Assembly (NCBI GenBank): GCA_047639555.1
Contig: JBLIOE010000016.1
Location: 9,018-73,017, forward strand
Length of the DNA: 64,000 bases
Direction of reading: 5' to 3'
Source: JAJRXC01 sp047639555
GTDB taxonomy: Bacteria > Actinomycetota > Acidimicrobiia > Acidimicrobiales > Aldehydirespiratoraceae
Shown: positions 53,411 to 62,480 of the stretch, in pieces
How the letters are laid out: each line of letters begins with the position of its first letter
Numbering within the stretch: the stretch's first letter is position 1
Notes under the pieces: generated by a model
Databases searched by the model: none
The model's input: only the letters and a program-made list of their open reading frames with translations
What the model was told of the DNA's origin: nothing
Translations under genes and position numbers: made by a program

Positions 53411-53993
53411 ATTGGCCGCCGGGCCGGTGCCCGGAAGTTCGGTTCCGAATCGGCCGCGGGTTTTCGCGATCGGCCTGAACAAGACCGGGACGACGTCGTT
53501 TCACGACGCGATGACGGGCCTTGGTTACAAAAGCTTGCACTGGGGTGGACCATCGATTCGCGAGCAGATCGAGCTCTCTCGTGACGCGGGCGAGCTACTC
53601 CTGCACAGCTTGGATCAGTCGATTGATTGTTTCTCCGATATTGAAGTGTTGGCAAAGAACTTTGAACTTCTCGATGAGCAGTATCCGGGAAGTCGTTTCA
53701 TGATGACCGTCCGGCCTCTGGAAAAGTGGTTGGACAGCCGCCGTCGACATGTTGAGAACAATCAGCGGCGCGCCGAACGTGGCGAGTACGACGGCAAGTT
53801 CATGGTCGTGGAAGAAGACGAATGGCGCCGTTCCTACGAACGCCACTATCCCCGCGTTCGTGAGTACTTCGCGGGTCGAGATGACTTCGTCGAGGTGGAT
53901 ATCACGGCCGGGGCCGGCTGGGTTCCATTCTGCGAGCTCTTGGGTGTGGCCGAGCCAAAGACGGCCTTCCCGCACTCCAACAAAGGCAAGTAG
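53403..53993 (+). CDS. Sulfotransferase-like protein E
   Basis: 196-residue P-loop protein. VFAIGLNKTGTTSFHDAM near 20 is the phosphosulfate loop of the small (Sulfotransfer_4-like) group, and RFMMTVRPLEKWLDSRRRH near 105 is the equivalent of the 3'-phosphate motif. It overlaps sulfotransferase D by 8 bp and ends one base before the opposing asparagine-synthetase-like gene ends. Confidence 0.83.
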   Translation: MSELAAGPVPGSSVPNRPRVFAIGLNKTGTTSFHDAMTGLGYKSLHWGGPSIREQIELSRDAGELLLHSLDQSIDCFSDIEVLAKNFELLDEQYPGSRFMMTVRPLEKWLDSRRRHVENNQRRAERGEYDGKFMVVEEDEWRRSYERHYPRVREYFAGRDDFVEVDITAGAGWVPFCELLGVAEPKTAFPHSNKGK

Positions 53994-55892
53994 CTATTCG
54001 GTCGACGTCTCGACGTTCACGAATGGGCTGACGTCGTGGTTGCCCAACCAGACCGCGGCGGTAAATGAGCCGACGAGGAGCTGCTTAAACTGGTGCGGAA
54101 GTCGCTCGTAGTTGTCGATCAAGTCGACGGTTGCCTTGTGATCGGTGACCGTGAATAGCGGATTCCCGGGGTCGTCGGTCATCACCTTCTTGAACAGATC
54201 GATCTGTTCAAGAAGTCGCTTCGCTCTATATCCATGGGTGGCATTGAGTTTCGGCGCGAGATCATCGGCGTAGATCTGGGTTTGGCTCAGCGGATTCCCG
54301 ATGGCCGCAGAAGAGATTCCATCGGTGTCGACATATTGCACGAGGCGAAATGGCCAAGTGTCGTCAGCAAAGGGAATGGTGACGAGGGCGCGATCCACGC
54401 GGTTCAGGATCTCGAAGATGACGTACTGCGACTGGCGAAGCTCGTGCCCAAGTCCGAATGCGGCGGCGATGGCGGGTGCGCCGAGCAGCGGGAAGATTCG
54501 GTTGGTGCGGTCGACTTCCTGTCCGGTTCCGAACCAGCGACGCATACGGACCCGGAGATAGTACTTGTCGACCGCGTCTTGGACAGAGTCGCAGTCCTTG
54601 CTCAATTCTTCGACGAGTTGGTCGGTGAGGTCTTCGTAGTGGCGGCGGGCGTCGGGGAGGCAGGTGTCGGTTCGTCCAAACTTCTGTCCATCCCGAATGA
54701 AGTTGCGAAGCTGGCTCGGCCGCCGAAGTTGAGCTGAGCCTGGATAGTTGGTGTAGAGCGGTTCGCCACCAATGCCATTGACACTGATTCGCTGCCGTGG
54801 ACTTCCAAGCCTTCGGTGAGACCAGAGCGTCTGCATCCCGGCAGTAGCGAATGAGAACTGTTGGTAGGTCTCCCACAACCCGGACGGTTCGCGGCGGTTC
54901 CACTCACTCTCCGGCGGCTTCGGTTGGGCGACGGGGTGGCCCTTCAAGCCGTAGCGGTCGCGTAGCTGTTGCGCGATCCGGACGTCGGGGAGGTCCTCGG
55001 GCCCCGACGTGAAGTACTCGAACCGGTCGGCAATGCCCGCCTCGAGTGCGAGGGAAAGGATAAGGCGTGAGTCTTTCCCGCCCGTGAGGTCACAGACGAG
55101 GGGGAGTCCCCGCATCGTTGAGATCGCGGTGAGCTCGGCGGTGAGATCGTTATGGATCAGCTCGACCGCTTCGGTGGGGCTGAGACCGTCAGGATGCCAA
55201 TGGGCGGGATGGGTGATAGTTCGCGCGCGGGTGGAGCCATCCGGTCTGATCTCGACTCGGGTGCACTGCGGGAGTACGTCCACGCCCGCGAAACTCGAAG
55301 TATCGGCGGCCATAACCTGGCCGAACGCCAGCCAGCCGGTATCGAAAGCGCTGCGTTCGGGAGTTGTGCCGGGTGGGGCAAGGAGATGGGCAGCGATCGC
55401 CGCTCGGGAACTGAAGACTTCGACGTGACGATTCGTGCCGTGGTGGATGAGGCCGAGACCGAACGGGTCGGCAAAGATTGTGCCGCCGTGTTCCGTGAGG
55501 TGACAGGCCGCGAACACACCGCTGAACTGTCGAAACGCATCTTCGGAAACGACGTGGCTCGCACTGGTGTTGCCATCGAGGTGGTCGGCGAGTTGTGGGG
55601 CCCATGGGCGGGTCCAATCCCAGCCTTTCCCTCTTGGCCAGCCATGACCGGAGAGCGCAGTGAAGGAGGTGCGCGTGTCGTGCCACAGGCGTCCGCTGTC
55701 GAAAGGATTGTGACCGGACCACCAGGCGATAGCGGCCGTCGTGCTGGACGAATTGATCCAGAGAATACGGTCCTCAACCGGCGTGGCGAGCTGGGAGTCG
55801 ATGCCCCCTGCGGTCGCGTTGCGCAGCATGTCAAGAGTGGTTTGTGGCAGCGCGCCGCCAGTTCGTGAGGTGACGACAGCGAAGGTCAGCAC
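53994..55892 (-). CDS. Asparagine-synthetase-like amidotransferase/adenylase without Ntn cysteine
   Basis: 632 residues. The C-terminal ATP-pyrophosphatase domain has the PP-loop CDLTGGKDSRLIL near 262. The N-terminal half resembles the glutaminase fold (FSGVFAACHLTEHGG, FADPFGLG), but starts GTG-Leu-Thr, with no cysteine at position 2, so it cannot be a normal glutamine-dependent enzyme. Such proteins may use ammonia or another amine, or act like beta-lactam synthetase, adenylating a carboxylate. Last gene of the operon with the ABC exporter (13-bp gap), so it may modify a uronic or amino-acid group of the exported glycan. Confidence 0.78.
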   Translation of the reverse strand: MLTFAVVTSRTGGALPQTTLDMLRNATAGGIDSQLATPVEDRILWINSSSTTAAIAWWSGHNPFDSGRLWHDTRTSFTALSGHGWPRGKGWDWTRPWAPQLADHLDGNTSASHVVSEDAFRQFSGVFAACHLTEHGGTIFADPFGLGLIHHGTNRHVEVFSSRAAIAAHLLAPPGTTPERSAFDTGWLAFGQVMAADTSSFAGVDVLPQCTRVEIRPDGSTRARTITHPAHWHPDGLSPTEAVELIHNDLTAELTAISTMRGLPLVCDLTGGKDSRLILSLALEAGIADRFEYFTSGPEDLPDVRIAQQLRDRYGLKGHPVAQPKPPESEWNRREPSGLWETYQQFSFATAGMQTLWSHRRLGSPRQRISVNGIGGEPLYTNYPGSAQLRRPSQLRNFIRDGQKFGRTDTCLPDARRHYEDLTDQLVEELSKDCDSVQDAVDKYYLRVRMRRWFGTGQEVDRTNRIFPLLGAPAIAAAFGLGHELRQSQYVIFEILNRVDRALVTIPFADDTWPFRLVQYVDTDGISSAAIGNPLSQTQIYADDLAPKLNATHGYRAKRLLEQIDLFKKVMTDDPGNPLFTVTDHKATVDLIDNYERLPHQFKQLLVGSFTAAVWLGNHDVSPFVNVETSTE

Positions 55893-55905
55893 ATTACGGT
55901 CTTGT

Positions 55906-56886
55906 TCACAGCTTTGTTGCGAACTCGCGTTCGTAGCGGAGGAAGAGCCAGCCGCCGAGCAGCAGACTGACGCTCATCCAGCCCAAGGAGATCAGCAACA
56001 TTTCGGTGTCGGGATGCCGACCGTTGACCATTTCTTGGAAGTTAAAGAACACTCCGAACAGCGGCGACCACTTGACGTAGCTGATGATGCTGTCGGACAA
56101 AAAGCTAGCGGGATAGATCACTGGCGAAGTGAAGAACATCAAGCGCGAGACGTAGGTGAGGACGTTCTTCACGTCCTTGAAGAACACCACTCCAGTCGAA
56201 ATTATCAACGCAAGCCCGATGCCAATCGCGATTTGTACCGCAAAGAGCACGGGCCACCACAGCAGCTTGAGACTGACGGTTGCGTCAAGGAAGAGGAGCG
56301 CACCGAAGATGATCGGGATCGACGGCGCAAATTTTATTACGCCCCCGAGGATCGAGGCGAGCGGTAACAGCAGGCGAGGGAACGTCGAGTTGAGCATGAG
56401 GCTCGACGCGCTGGCGACGGAGTTGCCGCCCGCGGTCAGCGCGGCCGCGCTCACCTGGAAATGAAGGATGCCGAAAATGATGACCGGCACGAATGACGAC
56501 GGCCTGGATCCTTCACGGATGACCGTGAAGAGGAAGTAATAGAGGCACACCATGAACAGCGGGTCGATGATGGTCCACAATCCGCCGAGGAGGGTGTTGG
56601 ATCGGGCGCCTTTGACGTCGGACTTGGCGAGTTCTATTGCGAAGGCCCGCCGGGTCCAGAGCTCGCGAAGATAGGGGCGGATCGGAGGGACGTACCGAAC
56701 GTGGGGTTCGTAGACGAAGGTGATGTCGGCGTCGTCGGTGAGCGAAGAGGCGACTCTGCGGCCCTTCTTCTGCTGGCGCCGTGTTGCTCGTAGCTCCCGA
56801 CGGAGTTGTCGCGTGAGTTCCTCTGTCTCACTGACCCCGAGAACGTCGGGCGTATCGTTGATACTAGGCGTTTTGTCCATCGTCAT
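55906..56886 (-). CDS. ABC-2 type polysaccharide exporter permease (Wzm-like)
   Basis: 326-residue inner-membrane protein. A charged cytoplasmic N-terminus of about 75 residues (RQLRRELRATRRQQKKGRR) precedes six hydrophobic segments. LAKSDVKGARSNTLLGGLW and FTSPVIYPASFL are typical of TagG/Wzm permeases for O-antigen, teichoic acid or other glycans. The start lies 3 bp downstream of the ATPase gene. Confidence 0.92.
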   Translation of the reverse strand: MTMDKTPSINDTPDVLGVSETEELTRQLRRELRATRRQQKKGRRVASSLTDDADITFVYEPHVRYVPPIRPYLRELWTRRAFAIELAKSDVKGARSNTLLGGLWTIIDPLFMVCLYYFLFTVIREGSRPSSFVPVIIFGILHFQVSAAALTAGGNSVASASSLMLNSTFPRLLLPLASILGGVIKFAPSIPIIFGALLFLDATVSLKLLWWPVLFAVQIAIGIGLALIISTGVVFFKDVKNVLTYVSRLMFFTSPVIYPASFLSDSIISYVKWSPLFGVFFNFQEMVNGRHPDTEMLLISLGWMSVSLLLGGWLFLRYEREFATKL

Positions 56887-56889
56887 GAC

Positions 56890-57678
56890 CTAGTTCTCAT
56901 CGGACAGTTCGACATGCTCGAGGCGGCAATACCGCATATAGCTGGTGATGATTTCTTCTGGATCACCGTGTTCGGCGACCTCCCCCTGATGCATCCAGAG
57001 GGCTCGCGTGGCCATTGTGCGAACGGAGCTCAGCCCGTGAGTAACGAGAATGATCGTGCGTCCTGCGCTCATGAGCTCGGCCATCTTTACTCGTGCGTGC
57101 TCGGTAAAGCCGGCGTCGCCGCCACCGAGCGCCTCGTCGATCAGGAGGATCTCGGGATCGAGGTGGACCGCGACAGCAAAGGCCAAACGCGATCGCATGC
57201 CAGCGGAATATGTGGCCATCGGGAAGTCGAGGTACTCGCCCAACTGAGCGAAATCAGCGATTTCGTCGTAGAGGTCATGGAGCCGCTCCTTGTCGAGTCC
57301 AACGGCAAGACCGCCGAGGAGGATGTTCTCGCGGCCAGAAAGAGATTGGTTCATCCCGATTCCGAGGGCCAAGAGCGACACCCGTCCTCTCACAATGATT
57401 CGGCCCTTGTTTGGGGCGAGTGCTCCGGAGAGAGCCCGCAACAGGGTTGACTTTCCGGCGCCGTTTCGACCAACGATCGCGAGGGTTTCGCCGGGAGCGA
57501 CGTCGAAAGAGACATCACGGACGGCCGGGACCATGCGGTCGGGGGCCCGTCGGCCCGTCAAGAACTTTGCTATGTCAGTCGCGGCGTTGCCCCCAGGCAA
57601 ACGCACCCGGTAGTCGACGTTAAGGCTCTTGACCTCGATCGCTGGTTTGGCCTCGACGGCCACCGGTGCGTCGGTCAT
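56890..57678 (-). CDS. ABC polysaccharide exporter ATPase (Wzt/TagH-like)
   Basis: 262-residue ATPase, partner of the permease. Walker A VGRNGAGKSTLLRAL near 71, signature YSAGMRSRLAFAVAV near 153 and Walker B EILLIDEALGGGDAGF near 178 follow the polysaccharide-exporter pattern. There is no C-terminal carbohydrate-binding domain, so chain length or end group is not read by this subunit. Start is 4 bp after the small upstream gene. Confidence 0.94.
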   Translation of the reverse strand: MTDAPVAVEAKPAIEVKSLNVDYRVRLPGGNAATDIAKFLTGRRAPDRMVPAVRDVSFDVAPGETLAIVGRNGAGKSTLLRALSGALAPNKGRIIVRGRVSLLALGIGMNQSLSGRENILLGGLAVGLDKERLHDLYDEIADFAQLGEYLDFPMATYSAGMRSRLAFAVAVHLDPEILLIDEALGGGDAGFTEHARVKMAELMSAGRTIILVTHGLSSVRTMATRALWMHQGEVAEHGDPEEIITSYMRYCRLEHVELSDEN

Positions 57679-57682
57679 TGGC

Positions 57683-58123
57683 TCAGCCTGGCAACGGATT
57701 GGCAGCGAGGTCGGCTTTCTCAGCTTCGAGGATCATCGGCGCGATCCCTTCCTCAATGACGATTGCCGTTTTCTCGATAGTACGCCCGTTGGGCATGACC
57801 TCGAGGGAAGGACGACGGAAGATCATCGCGGGCAGGTTCTCCTCCCGGGCCGCCTCGTTGAGCTCGCGCACGATGGCAGCGGTTTCGCGGAGGCTGAGCT
57901 GCACGGCTGCCGCCGCGTCGGCTTCGAATACTTCGTTTTCCGCCAGAGTCGAGCGAGCGACATGAGCGAGCAGTGTCTTCGAGAGCTCGTCGACGTCACC
58001 AAAGACGCGGGTAACGGCATCTTGGTCCCATTCGCCCTGGTTGGCGCGGGCCAGTGCTTTGAGCATGAACTGCATGACTTCTTCCACGTGCTCTTCGGGT
58101 ACGGGCACCATCACATACGGCAT
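57683..58123 (-). CDS. Small YVMVPVPEE-family protein 1
   Basis: 146 residues, no family I can name. It opens MPYVMVPVPEEHVEEVMQFM and then is helical, with a segment LSLRETAAIVRELNEA that looks helix-turn-helix-like. A paralogue with the same opening is at 61476-61883; the two flank giant gene 2. First gene of the exporter operon, 107 bp from the divergent giant gene. Function could be regulatory or a scaffold; not known. Confidence 0.72.
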   Translation of the reverse strand: MPYVMVPVPEEHVEEVMQFMLKALARANQGEWDQDAVTRVFGDVDELSKTLLAHVARSTLAENEVFEADAAAAVQLSLRETAAIVRELNEAAREENLPAMIFRRPSLEVMPNGRTIEKTAIVIEEGIAPMILEAEKADLAANPLPG

Positions 58124-58230
58124 GCATCCTCCTGATGTCGCAACCAGGAGTATACCTCCCCCAGAATGGCTCGATAAATGGCCCGAACGACCCGAATCAG
58201 TCGTCAGTCCTGTGAGGTACTCTCGGCCTC

Positions 58231-61200
58231 ATGTTTCCCCTCTGGGATGTAGCCATCGCGCCAATTCTATCCGCCAGTCGCGCCCGTAAGGTCGTTGAGA
58301 TCGGTGCCCTTCGCGGGGAGAACACCGTACAGATTCTCGACCACCTGGGCCCGAAGGGTGAGCTCCATGTCATCGACCCGGTGCCCGACTTCGATCCGGG
58401 GGAGCATGAACAGCAGTTCCCCGGTCGGTACTTCTTCCATCAGGCCCTGAGCCTCGATGTGTTGCCCGAGCTGGAGCCGATGGATGCGGCGCTCATCGAC
58501 GGCGACCACAACTGGTGGACCGTTTACAACGAGTGCGCCATGTTGGCGGCGAGTGCCACTCGTGCCGGCGTCGCGATGCCGGTGATGATCTTGCACGACG
58601 TGTGTTGGCCCTATGGCCGACGCGATCTCTACTACGACCCGACCAACGTCCCCGACGAGCATCGTCAGCCGTTCGACTTCCTTGGGATGCGACCCGGCCA
58701 GACGGGTCTCGCGAAGAAGGGTGGTCTCAACCCCACCATGGCGAACGCGCTCCAAGAGGGCGGCGATCGCAACGGCGTCATGACGGGCGTCGACGATTTC
58801 GTCAAGGAACACCCAAAGCCGATTCGCCAGATCGTGCTTCCGTTCTACTTTGGGCTCGCCATCCTCGTAGAGGAAGAACGACTCGAAGCAGAACCAGAGC
58901 TGGCAGCGGCCATCGACCGGCTCGAATCGGCCGAGGCGCGCTATGACATGCTCGAGGTTGCCGAGGATGTCCGCATCAAGGCGATGTTGTTTCAGCACAA
59001 CGTGCACTTCAAGCGCGAAGCCGAGGTGGAACGCGCTGCGCATCGTTATCTCGACGTCGTGAAGTCAGCGTTGCTCAATGAGCACTATCTCGAAAACGAG
59101 GCTCGCCTCGCCCACCTGACCGAGGCCATCGGCACGGGCGCCACGATCGACGCGGCCGCATTACGTGACCCCGACCGATACGACCAGCGCCTAGTCACGC
59201 CGATTCGTCGCCAACGAACCGGCGGGCCGACCAAGCCGGGCACGTCCTCCTTTGTGCCGATCACCGCCATGGGACGTAGCCGTCTCGAGCATCTCGAGGC
59301 CTGCCTCGACCATGTTCGCGAACGAAAGATAAGCGGTGACTTGGTCGAATGCGGCACCGGTCGTGGAGGTGGCGCAATCTTCATGCGCGCCTACCTGGAG
59401 GGCCGAGAACTCGCGGACCCGAAGGTGTGGGTTGCCGACGGGTTCCGGTCGTCGCCCGAGCCCGACACTGCGCCGAAGATGCCCGCCCGTGGTGTTCCTG
59501 GCTTCCAGGCAGATCTCAACATGGTTCGCGATTCATTCGATCGCTTCGACCTCCTCGACGAACGGGTGGCGTTCGTGCAGGGACGGTTCGCCGCCTCGCT
59601 TCCGTCGGCCCCCATCGAGAAGATCGCCGTCCTCCGGATTGGCGAAGCGGCGCGCGCACAAGTCCGCGATGCCCTCGACAGTCTCTACGACAAGGTCACC
59701 GTTGGAGGCGTGGTCATTGTTGATCTCACCGCCAGCGAGACCGCCCGAGCCGATGTTGAAACATTCCGCGCTGAGCGTGGAGTATCTGCGCCGCTGGAGT
59801 GGCTCGACGACTCTTCCGTTTCGTGGGCGAAGGGCGCCGACGATGGAGCCGCCACCGCAACGGCGAGTGCCGGCATCAACTTTGGTGGCGCTCCGCTCCT
59901 CGCTCCGGCCCCGGCGGGCGACCTGGATCTCACCGTGGTGGTGGTCTTTTACAATATGCGCCGCGAGGCAGAGCGAACTCTTCGGTCGCTATCGCGGGCA
60001 TACCAGGAGAGCATCGGTGGCCTGAAGTACGAGGTGCTTGCGATCGACAACGGGTCGTCCGACGACCAGCGGTTGACGGAAGAATTCGTCTCGCAATTCG
60101 GTCCAGAATTTCGACTCATCGACATGGGTGCCGAAGCGAAACCATCTCCTGTATTCGCGCTAAACCGGGGCATCGCCGAGGGTAAGGGCGCCAACTTTGC
60201 GCTGATGATCGACGGCGCCCACGTCCTGACTCCTGGCGCCTTCCACTTCGCGTCGATGGCGCTGAAGCAACATGCGCCGGCCATCGTTGCCACACAACAG
60301 TTCTACGTCGGACCTGGTCAACAGGGTGCTGCGATGAAGGACGGCTACGACCAAGAGGTCGAGGACGGACTGTTCGAGAAGATTAAGTGGCCGGCGGCCG
60401 GCTACCGCCTCTTTGAGATCGGGTCGTTTGTTGGTGACCGTGATTGGTTCGATGGGGTGTGGGAGAGCAACTGCATCTTCGCTCCGCGAGCCGCGCTCGA
60501 ACAAGTAGGCGGCTTCGACGAGAGTTTCGACGAGGCGGGCGGGAGTTACTCCAATCTCGAGCTCTACGAGCGTCTGGGCTCTGCGCCCGGCGTCACCGTC
60601 TGCTCGATGATCGGTGAAGGTTCGTTCCATCAGGTTCACGGTGGGACAACCACGAACCAGATCGACGATGCCGTCCGCCGTGCTCGCGTCTTCGGTTACG
60701 CGGAGACATTTGCCGAACTTCGAGGCCGCAAGTTCAAGGGCCCCGGTCGACCGCTGCACTATGTCGGTCGTATCCCCACTGACGCCGCACGACGGAGCAA
60801 GCCGCGTCGCATGTCGCCACGCGCCTTCTTGCCCGACCCCGAAGTTGATGGTGTGCCGACCGTGCCATCGCCGATGTCGGCAGAACTGGCGGTGGCCTTC
60901 ACCGAAGCGTCCTGGCGGACACTTCCATGGGAGAACGCCACCTGGCTCGGCGAAGCAATGTCGACACCGCCCACCGATTTGCTCGCCTACCAGGAGATCC
61001 TGGCTGGCATCCGCCCCGACTTCGTCGTCGTGACGGGCTCCGACCGGGGCCGGGTTCTCTACCTCGCCTCGATCTGCGATCTCATCGACCACGGCACGGT
61101 GTTGTCCGTTGGAAGCGAGGCCATTGATCACCCGCGGGTGACGATGATCGACGGTCCAAGCGACGATGCCGCAACCGGCGCCGCCGTTGCCGCGGTCGTT

Positions 61201-61479
61201 GGAGATTCCTCCGCCGTCGTGGTGCTCGGCTCATCAGCCGATCGCGCCACGACGTTCCGCCAGTTCAAGCTCTACGAACCGCTGATAGCGGTGGGTTCCT
61301 ATGCCGTCGTGGTCAACACGATCTACAACGGTCACCCCGTGTGGCCAGGGTTCGGCCCTGGTCCTGGCGAAGGCGTGAAGCAGATTTTGGGCGAGTACGG
61401 CAGCTTTGCCATCGATGAGTCGATGGAAAAGTACGGCCTGACGTTCAGCCCCGGCGGCTTCTTGAAGCGGGTGAACTAA
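58231..61479 (+). CDS. Giant four-module protein 2: methyltransferase fold / TylF-like / GT2 / CmcI-like
   Basis: 1082 residues, same module order as the protein at 30503-33769. Module 1 (about 1-230) has VVEIGALRGEN, IDGDHNWWTVYNE and HDVCWPYGRRDLYY. Module 2 (about 335-545) has GDLVECGTGRGGGAIFMR near 369, but the metal-site region reads LRIGEAARAQ and VVIVDLTASE, losing the acidic ligands. Module 3 (about 560-830) is GT2 with VVVFYNMRREAERTL, IDGAHVLTPG and GEGSFHQVHGGTTT. Module 4 (about 905-1082) is CmcI-like, ending TFSPGGFLKR, with LGSSADRA and VVNT in place of the metal ligands. The small YVMVPVPEE proteins lie on both sides. Confidence 0.9.
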   Translation: MFPLWDVAIAPILSASRARKVVEIGALRGENTVQILDHLGPKGELHVIDPVPDFDPGEHEQQFPGRYFFHQALSLDVLPELEPMDAALIDGDHNWWTVYNECAMLAASATRAGVAMPVMILHDVCWPYGRRDLYYDPTNVPDEHRQPFDFLGMRPGQTGLAKKGGLNPTMANALQEGGDRNGVMTGVDDFVKEHPKPIRQIVLPFYFGLAILVEEERLEAEPELAAAIDRLESAEARYDMLEVAEDVRIKAMLFQHNVHFKREAEVERAAHRYLDVVKSALLNEHYLENEARLAHLTEAIGTGATIDAAALRDPDRYDQRLVTPIRRQRTGGPTKPGTSSFVPITAMGRSRLEHLEACLDHVRERKISGDLVECGTGRGGGAIFMRAYLEGRELADPKVWVADGFRSSPEPDTAPKMPARGVPGFQADLNMVRDSFDRFDLLDERVAFVQGRFAASLPSAPIEKIAVLRIGEAARAQVRDALDSLYDKVTVGGVVIVDLTASETARADVETFRAERGVSAPLEWLDDSSVSWAKGADDGAATATASAGINFGGAPLLAPAPAGDLDLTVVVVFYNMRREAERTLRSLSRAYQESIGGLKYEVLAIDNGSSDDQRLTEEFVSQFGPEFRLIDMGAEAKPSPVFALNRGIAEGKGANFALMIDGAHVLTPGAFHFASMALKQHAPAIVATQQFYVGPGQQGAAMKDGYDQEVEDGLFEKIKWPAAGYRLFEIGSFVGDRDWFDGVWESNCIFAPRAALEQVGGFDESFDEAGGSYSNLELYERLGSAPGVTVCSMIGEGSFHQVHGGTTTNQIDDAVRRARVFGYAETFAELRGRKFKGPGRPLHYVGRIPTDAARRSKPRRMSPRAFLPDPEVDGVPTVPSPMSAELAVAFTEASWRTLPWENATWLGEAMSTPPTDLLAYQEILAGIRPDFVVVTGSDRGRVLYLASICDLIDHGTVLSVGSEAIDHPRVTMIDGPSDDAATGAAVAAVVGDSSAVVVLGSSADRATTFRQFKLYEPLIAVGSYAVVVNTIYNGHPVWPGFGPGPGEGVKQILGEYGSFAIDESMEKYGLTFSPGGFLKRVN

Positions 61480-61883
61480 GTACCGAGGATCAATTCGGCG
61501 ATCTCGTCGGCCATCATCACGACGCGATGGTGAAATTCATCGCGGTCGTCAGGCTTCGCCCGGCCATCGGGACGTATCATGACGACGGCCATCGGGCCTC
61601 CCTTGCGAAAGCTCAGATTGTTTATCTGGGTGACGAGGCCGTAGATCTCACGAATACTCAGGTCGAACTCCGTAGAAATCTCGGTGAGCGACGGCCTGAT
61701 CTGGTCTTGCGACGCTTCCGCGACATAACGAAGGACGGCTTGGGCCTGCTGATCGGTGCTGGCCACGAGGTCTTTCAGCAGCGGTGGGTTTTCAAGGGGC
61801 GGCTGCTTCCCGGCCTCCCATTGCACGAAGAGCTTGACTTCCTCCACGAGTTCCTCGGGAACTGGCACCATCACGTATTCCAT
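61476..61883 (-). CDS. Small YVMVPVPEE-family protein 2
   Basis: 135 residues, paralogue of the protein at 57683-58123 by its N-terminus (MEYVMVPVPEELVEEVKLFV). The middle carries LTEISTEFDLSIREIYGLV, a helix-turn-helix-like stretch, and the C-terminus a conserved MADEIAELIL. No membrane segment. Its stop overlaps that of the giant gene by 4 bp on the opposite strand. Function unknown. Confidence 0.72.
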   Translation of the reverse strand: MEYVMVPVPEELVEEVKLFVQWEAGKQPPLENPPLLKDLVASTDQQAQAVLRYVAEASQDQIRPSLTEISTEFDLSIREIYGLVTQINNLSFRKGGPMAVVMIRPDGRAKPDDRDEFHHRVVMMADEIAELILGT

Positions 61884-61911
61884 GTCGTCGATGGTACTCA
61901 GTGCATTGACG

Positions 61912-62424
61912 CTAGGAATCGAATGGTGCCGTGGCCGTGGTCTCGGAGGTCAAGCCGGTGCCGCCCTCGCCTGCCCCGGTGAAGTCGCGTTGGCGCCACG
62001 CCTCGTAGACCACGACGGCGACGGCGTTGGCCAGGTTCATGCTGCGGTTTCCGGCCTGCATTGGAATCCGTAGGAGGTGACCGGCTGGGATCGCGGCCAT
62101 GTCGTCGTCGCTGAGTCCGGCGCGCTCCGCTCCAAAGACGAGTACGTCGGAGTCCTCAAACTCGATATCGGCGTAGATCTGGTTCCCGTGGGATGAGAAG
62201 CCGAACCAGCGCCCGGGCAGGGCGACCTGCACCGCTGCGAGGTCTGGGTAGACGGTCAGGTTCGCGAACTCGTGATAGTCGAGCCCGCCTCGTTTCATCC
62301 GGCTGTCGTCGAGTTCGAAACCGAGCGGCTCGACGAGATGAAGGTCGCAACCAGTGTTGGCGCAGAGGCGGATGATCGCGCCGGTGTTTCCGGCGATTTC
62401 GGGCTGGACTAACACGACGTGCAC
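61912..62424 (-). CDS. trmL: tRNA (cytidine/uridine-34-2'-O)-methyltransferase TrmL
   Basis: 170-residue SPOUT methyltransferase that methylates the wobble ribose of certain leucine tRNAs. All three trefoil-knot motifs are visible: NTGAIIRLCANTGCDLHLV near 14, LVFGAERAGLSDDD near 100 and IPMQAGNRSMNLANAVAVV near 124. GTG 62424 gives the usual start (HVVLVQPEIAGNTG). It marks the housekeeping border of the glycan locus. Confidence 0.94.
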   Translation of the reverse strand: MHVVLVQPEIAGNTGAIIRLCANTGCDLHLVEPLGFELDDSRMKRGGLDYHEFANLTVYPDLAAVQVALPGRWFGFSSHGNQIYADIEFEDSDVLVFGAERAGLSDDDMAAIPAGHLLRIPMQAGNRSMNLANAVAVVVYEAWRQRDFTGAGEGGTGLTSETTATAPFDS

Positions 62425-62480
62425 GGCCGGAGCGTATTCGCTCCTGCCCTGGACGTGGCGAGAGGTTCTACGGTTGTCGC

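Noticed and set aside
53994..55892. Calling this gene a standard glutamine-dependent asparagine synthetase
   Set aside because: The catalytic Cys2 is absent; an ATG-TGC at the site is in a frame that stops immediately.
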